Source of the DNA: Anisakis pegreffii | Lineage: Eukaryota; Nematoda; Chromadorea; Rhabditida; Anisakidae | Direction of reading: 5' to 3' | DNA length: 64,000 nucleotides | Assembly: GCA_035041965.1 (NCBI GenBank) | Contig: JAPYMA010000230.1 | Location: 124,001-188,000, forward strand | Part shown: positions 59,936 through 64,000 of the stretch, piece by piece | Layout: each line of letters begins with the position of its first letter | Position numbering within the stretch: position 1 is the first letter of the stretch | Made by a program: the position numbers and the translations under genes | The notes under the pieces: generated by a model | What the model was told of the DNA's origin: nothing | Seen by the model: the letters and a program-made list of their open reading frames with translations, nothing else | Databases searched by the model: none

Positions 59936-62900
59936 TAATTGTTTGACGATGAGGCATCATAAATTCGTATGTGACATGCTGATAAAACAATATCGATTAA
60001 GGAGAACATACACGGTATTATCAAAAGACCATGAAGTACACATAATGTTATGCACGTAACCATTATTTTAACAAACACCTGAAAAGAACGTATTTTATCC
60101 ATCAGATTATTTAAGAATCATCATCGACTACTTCGCATCATTCAGCTATACAATTTCAATATTATTTCTAAAACTGAAATAACTTAAGCTTGAAATAACT
60201 TCACATTTCATCATTTTTTACTTTTTTCCGTCTATGATTGCTATGTTAATGTTAACATTGATGATGTTAATAATGTTGGTGATAATAATATAGCAAGAAT
60301 AATATTATTATAATAATAATGTAAGAATAATAATAACAAATGTTATTGTAGTATTCATGCAACAGTTTTCTTATATCTTGCATGATCGATTAAAAGTTAT
60401 TAGAATTTATGTGTAGAATAACTAACAAACCTGAGCCATGTAAAGCGGAATGAATAATAGTCCCAATACACACAAAGTAGTACTCAATGAAGCTTGTATG
60501 GCGGGTAATGCAACTGCTGATAGACAAATCCTTAATCTCTGTTCAACCGTTATTGGCCGGTCGTACTGCGCACCTGAAACAAACCCTGTTGTAGCCATGA
60601 ACATGTATATGGAGAAGAGCGATGGTCAGGGAGACCAGAAATTATCGCATTTCCCACCTGATTTACGCAATTTTACTAGCTATTTCACTGCTTTACAGAT
60701 GGAAAGTTTCATTACAACTGTAAAGTGTTAATGATTATCATAAAGATCGCTGAAATCCGCCCTCACCCTTTGCCTGCAACATAGCATGAAACACCAGTTT
60801 CACCAATCGTGAGCTGTAAGATTCAGTGTTGGGCAATAGCGCGCTATTCCGCTAGTCCGCTAATAGCGAATAGCGGAATAGCGGAATAGCGATATCGGAA
60901 GTTCGAGTGAATAGCGGAATAGCGATAGCGGAAACGGCGCTATCGCTGTTCGATAGCGAGCAACTTCCGCTATATTCCGCTATCAGTTTGTTTACAGTAC
61001 AGAATCTGTTACAACAACAAGCAATCATGACTTCTTCAACGTTATATCAACGCCTGTCGACAAATCGCACGAAAAGTCCTTGAAAAAGAGAGCAAAAAAG
61101 ATCGTTGAAGAGTGGTTAGATGGAGAACTTGAAAATAGTCTGGGGGATGCAACTTTTATGAATGACACGCGCTTCGTTAAACTGTTTATCAGGTCCACAT
61201 ATTGTTGGTCATACTTGTTTCAGCTACTTTATAATGTTTTCCATACTTGTTTTAACAATACTTGTTCATCACTTATTGTTTCTACTTCAGATATTAATAC
61301 CTCTAGCATGACTTCAAGTGGTTAAAAATTTCAGATATAACACAGGCATGCCTTCTGGGGCACCAGTGGAGCGCATGTTTTCGCTAGGAAAGGATATCGT
61401 GCGAGCGAAGCGGTCGAGAATTTCCGATGGATTATTCAATATGTTGATGTTTATCAAAATAAACGAGAAATTATGAGCATTTTGGGCGCTGTTTTGATGA
61501 TGTTTTCGCTGTTGAACTGTTGTGTTTCATGCTGTTGTGTTTCTGTTGTTGTTTTTTTATAACATGCTGTCGACCAAATTTAATGATATGACATTCGACT
61601 CACTGATTGTGAGGTAGTTTTCGAAAGTGGCACTTTAGGAAAGAGGGGATTTTTGGTGATGATACTTCAGGAAAAAGGGGATCTTTTTGTGACAATACCC
61701 TACGAAGAACATTTTTTGATGATAATACTGTTGCGGTTTTTTGTTATGTTCCTGTTGTTTCTTCATAATGTGCCGTTGACAAAATTTATTGATATAATAT
61801 TCGATGTGCTAATATAGTTTATGTGTGTCTGTTATTGTTGTTTTTATATAACATGCTGTTGACCAAATTTATTGATATAATATTCGGTGTGCTCATATAG
61901 TTTGTATGTTTCTGTTGTTGTCGTTTTTTCACAATATGTTGTTAACCAAACCTATTGATATGACATTCGGTTCACTGACATAGTTTTCGAAAGTGACTGA
62001 TAAACTTTCGATGATGTTTTTGCTGTTAAGATGTTTTGTTGTGGCCTTTTTTAATGATGCTGTTGTTGTTTTGATGTTGTTTGTGCTCTATTGTTTTAAA
62101 TTTTTTTAATGTTTAAATATGTCCTATTGTCATAAAATAAAATTTATTTTCTCGTGAAAATCTACTTTCGTAATGTTTCTCACATTTAATTCAAAAATGC
62201 GTGTTGATTAATGAAAATTTTGAATCATTTAGTGGTGTAATGAGGTTTTTAAAGTAGGCGATAGCGATAGCGCTCCGCTATCGATTCGGTGGGTAATAGC
62301 GATAGCGGTAACGGACTAGCGGAAGTCTTTTCGATAGTGGAATAGCGATAGCGCGCTATCGTTCTTCGATAGCGCGCCCAACACTGGTAAGATTTATCAA
62401 GTTGATGAATCGTTCTCAAATAACGTTAGTGCCTTTGAAACAATTGCAGTAATTTAACTGATCATTAATGCAGTTCGTTTCTTATTCTAATTTTAATGAT
62501 TCACCTGCACTGTTATAATGATAAGAGACATGGGCTGGGATATCAACACTGAAACCCATCGAAATTAGCATTGCAGCCATCATAATTGGTTCCAAATCAA
62601 TACCCATCCAGCTGGCTGCACCAATGATTCCTGAAAATACAAAAAGAAATATTTGATCGCACACAGTTATTTCGAAAAGTTTTTAACTTTTCAGGTGGGA
62701 AGAAGGAGATCAATGAAATCTGTACGGACATATTTGAACCTTGCATTCAAAAATGCTTAAAGAGAGGCATTTTCTCATTTTGAGTAAATGAAGGTTAATC
62801 AATTAGGTCGAAGTTGCGAGCAACAGACATTTGAATAATATCACAAACCAGTCATGATCGAGAGAATTGAGGCTGAAACAACTGCGACTGTGAACGTATC

Positions 62901-63413
62901 GTAGAGGAATACGAAACAGATGAAAGCCATGCATGCTAAAGTTCCAACAGCCGATTGCCATGCGTCTGTTGGCATATTATCAATAAGATCAAGATAGACT
63001 GCATCATCAAGGAATACTGATACATTGAAGTCTCCCCTGAAGTATGAATGCAAAATTACTGAAACGGTCAATATGATTTTGCTATTTTCCATTTCATTAT
63101 ACAATAACCTCGTATGTTAGAACTAGTGGTGAACATTATCATGCTATTCGTATTCTGTTACTAGTTTTTTCCGTAGCGCGATAGCTTGCTAATTTTTTCG
63201 ATTATCAGAGATAACTTCCGTTGTGATAATTTTTAGCAGCACAAGGTAGCAATAACTTGCGCGATTCGGCTAATAGTTCATGAATTTCAAACTGCATACC
63301 GATATTTGTCAATGATATTGCGCCACTGTCTGAGTAACACTCCTCGTTGGTTCCATTCTTTAAGATGCTCTCCATGATAGCCAGTTGTGAAAAAGAACTT
63401 GTTCAATGCACCA
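59935..63413 (-). CDS. Patched-related (PTR) sterol-sensing-domain protein, 3' five exons
   Basis: C-terminal part of an RND-type, 12-TM patched-related membrane protein. Such proteins act in nematode moulting, trafficking and lipid handling. Exons 5' to 3': 63300-63413, 62849-63036, 62505-62630, 60431-60573, 59935-60078; all phases agree and give about 238 residues to a TAA. Visible family motifs: FFFTTGYHGEHLKEW, then VFLDDAVYLDLIDNMPTDAW, then TM segments and WMGIDLEPIMMAAMLISMGF, SVDIPAHVSYHY, RLRICLSAVALPAIQASLST, LFIPLYMAQ and VFVKIMVTCITLCVLHGL. The GFSVD..AH element is the typical second RND-domain TM signature. The N-terminal half, including the sterol-sensing domain, must lie beyond 64 kb. 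The 1.9-kb intron between 60574 and 62504 contains a hAT insertion. Confidence 0.9.
60250..60350. repeat. AAT/TAA-rich simple repeat
   Basis: Imperfect runs of ATA/AAT triplets between PTR exons. Confidence 0.6.
60824..62386 (+). mobile_element. hAT-type DNA transposon with decayed transposase
   Basis: Terminal inverted repeats CAGTGTTGGGC and GCCCAACACTG are flanked on both sides by a perfect 8-bp target duplication, GTAAGATT (60816-60823 and 62387-62394). Subterminal regions are rich in AATAGCGG/GATAGCGC repeats in both orientations. Inside, 61080-61190 gives KKRAKKIVEEWLDGELEN. After an AAATTTCAG acceptor, 61335-61476 encodes the hAT C-terminal dimerisation motif (GAPVERMFSLGKDIVRAKRS, ISDGLFNMLMFIK) and a stop. 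Most of the catalytic core is missing, so it is probably immobile on its own. It sits in a PTR intron. Confidence 0.9.
61335..61476 (+). pseudogene. hAT transposase C-terminal dimerisation fragment
   Basis: About 46 codons with the VER.FS....IV.AKRSR(I/L)SD....ML.F.K pattern of hAT transposases, ending in TGA. The exon begins at a splice acceptor, as in intron-containing invertebrate hATs. The RNase-H-like catalytic region is not present within the element. Confidence 0.75.
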
Positions 63414-63542
63414 CTGAATAATTTATCATTTATTTGAAGTAAATTTCATAATTCGATTTGAAGGTAGTGATTTGATTCATAACTGCTCATTGCATTGTTT
63501 TCTTTTCACAACTTTTATACACAACTTTAGAATACGTACAGT

Positions 63543-63976
63543 CAGTGGCGTACCCAAGGGGGGGAGGGGGAGGGAGATGCAGAAGGCGCGCGCACCCCTC
63601 TTCTTAGAGCATTGAGCCCCATGTTCAGGTGCTCCATTACCCCCTTCGGTGGTCTGGCAGGCTGTCACTACCCCAACCCCCCTCCCGCTACAATAATTTG
63701 CTATTTCCACGCATAACGTCAGAACTAATTCCCCGACCCTCTCCATTACCCTTATCACATCCCCAATTACCTGAAAATGGGTAATTTCCTTCTTCTCCCC
63801 TGTGGGGACCCCTGCCTTAGAAGTTTGAAGAAAAGAGGGGAAAGGCTAGAAGGGAGAAGGAACTGAGGAAAAGAAGGCGGAAAAGAAAGGGCAGGAGAGA
63901 GAAGAAACTCATCTATTTTTCTAGATCAGACCGTTTCACGCCTCCCCCTCTAGAAAAAATCCTGGCTATGCCACTG
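63543..63976. mobile_element. Short TIR element with a nested family A remnant
   Basis: Ends are CAGTGGCGTACCCAAGG and CCTGGCTATGCCACTG, imperfect inverted repeats. Flanking octamers CGTACAGT and TGCACGGT agree at 5 of 8 positions. The interior (about 63605-63815) contains GGTGCTCCATTACCCC..TCTGGCAGGC and CCATTACCC..AAAATGGGTAATTTCC, which correspond to both ends of the 12203-13004 family in inverted order with the middle missing. No coding. Confidence 0.65.
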
Positions 63977-64000
63977 TGCACGGTGTACATGAGCAAAACA

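Overview
This window looks like a stretch of a nematode nuclear genome. It is AT-rich (roughly 35-38% GC by eye), its genes are split into many small exons with GT/TTTCAG-type introns, and transposon relics lie between and inside genes. The nematode assignment rests on a patched-related (PTR) sterol-sensing-domain gene of the nematode-expanded type and a P-glycoprotein closest to nematode PGPs. I cannot name the species; intron density and base composition would suit an ascaridid or other spirurine, but that is inference. Gene models below were built by hand from splice signals, phase and family similarity. The reading frame closes exactly in all three complete models.

Layout. 196-1075 (+): possible 3' end of an unidentified gene. 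3369-3565 (-): isolated exon-like terminal segment. 6782-18565 (-): 12-exon gene for a 486-residue protein with a TDP-43-type N-terminal domain followed by a long coiled coil and no RNA-recognition motif. 20752-33162 (-): complete 27-exon ABCB transporter (P-glycoprotein, 1346 residues). 33.5-38.2 kb: repeat block with a 131-bp inverted repeat, a 1.9-kb minisatellite open in all three forward frames, and a 90-bp direct repeat at each side. 38.9-39.9 kb (-): an exon-like fragment and a decayed mobile-element gene. 41086-49595 (-): complete 20-exon HYOU1/GRP170 ER chaperone gene (973 residues). 51.1-51.2 kb (-): possible first exon of an unknown gene. 51.3-59.4 kb: gene-poor DNA with a three-copy array of conserved, possibly structured blocks, a GC-rich hairpin-rich insert and retroelement traces. 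59935-63413 (-): last five exons of a PTR gene whose 5' part lies outside the window; a hAT element with a perfect 8-bp target duplication sits in one intron. 63543-63976: nested short inverted-repeat elements.

The three main genes and the PTR gene are all on the minus strand but do not form an evident pathway. HYOU1 is an ER-lumen folding factor; PGP and PTR are multipass membrane proteins; the TDP-43-NTD protein is probably a self-associating scaffold (inference). The observations most worth following are the TDP-43-NTD/coiled-coil fusion, the non-AG splice acceptor before the Walker A exon of PGP, the three-frame-open minisatellite, and the conserved-block array at 54.0-55.9 kb.
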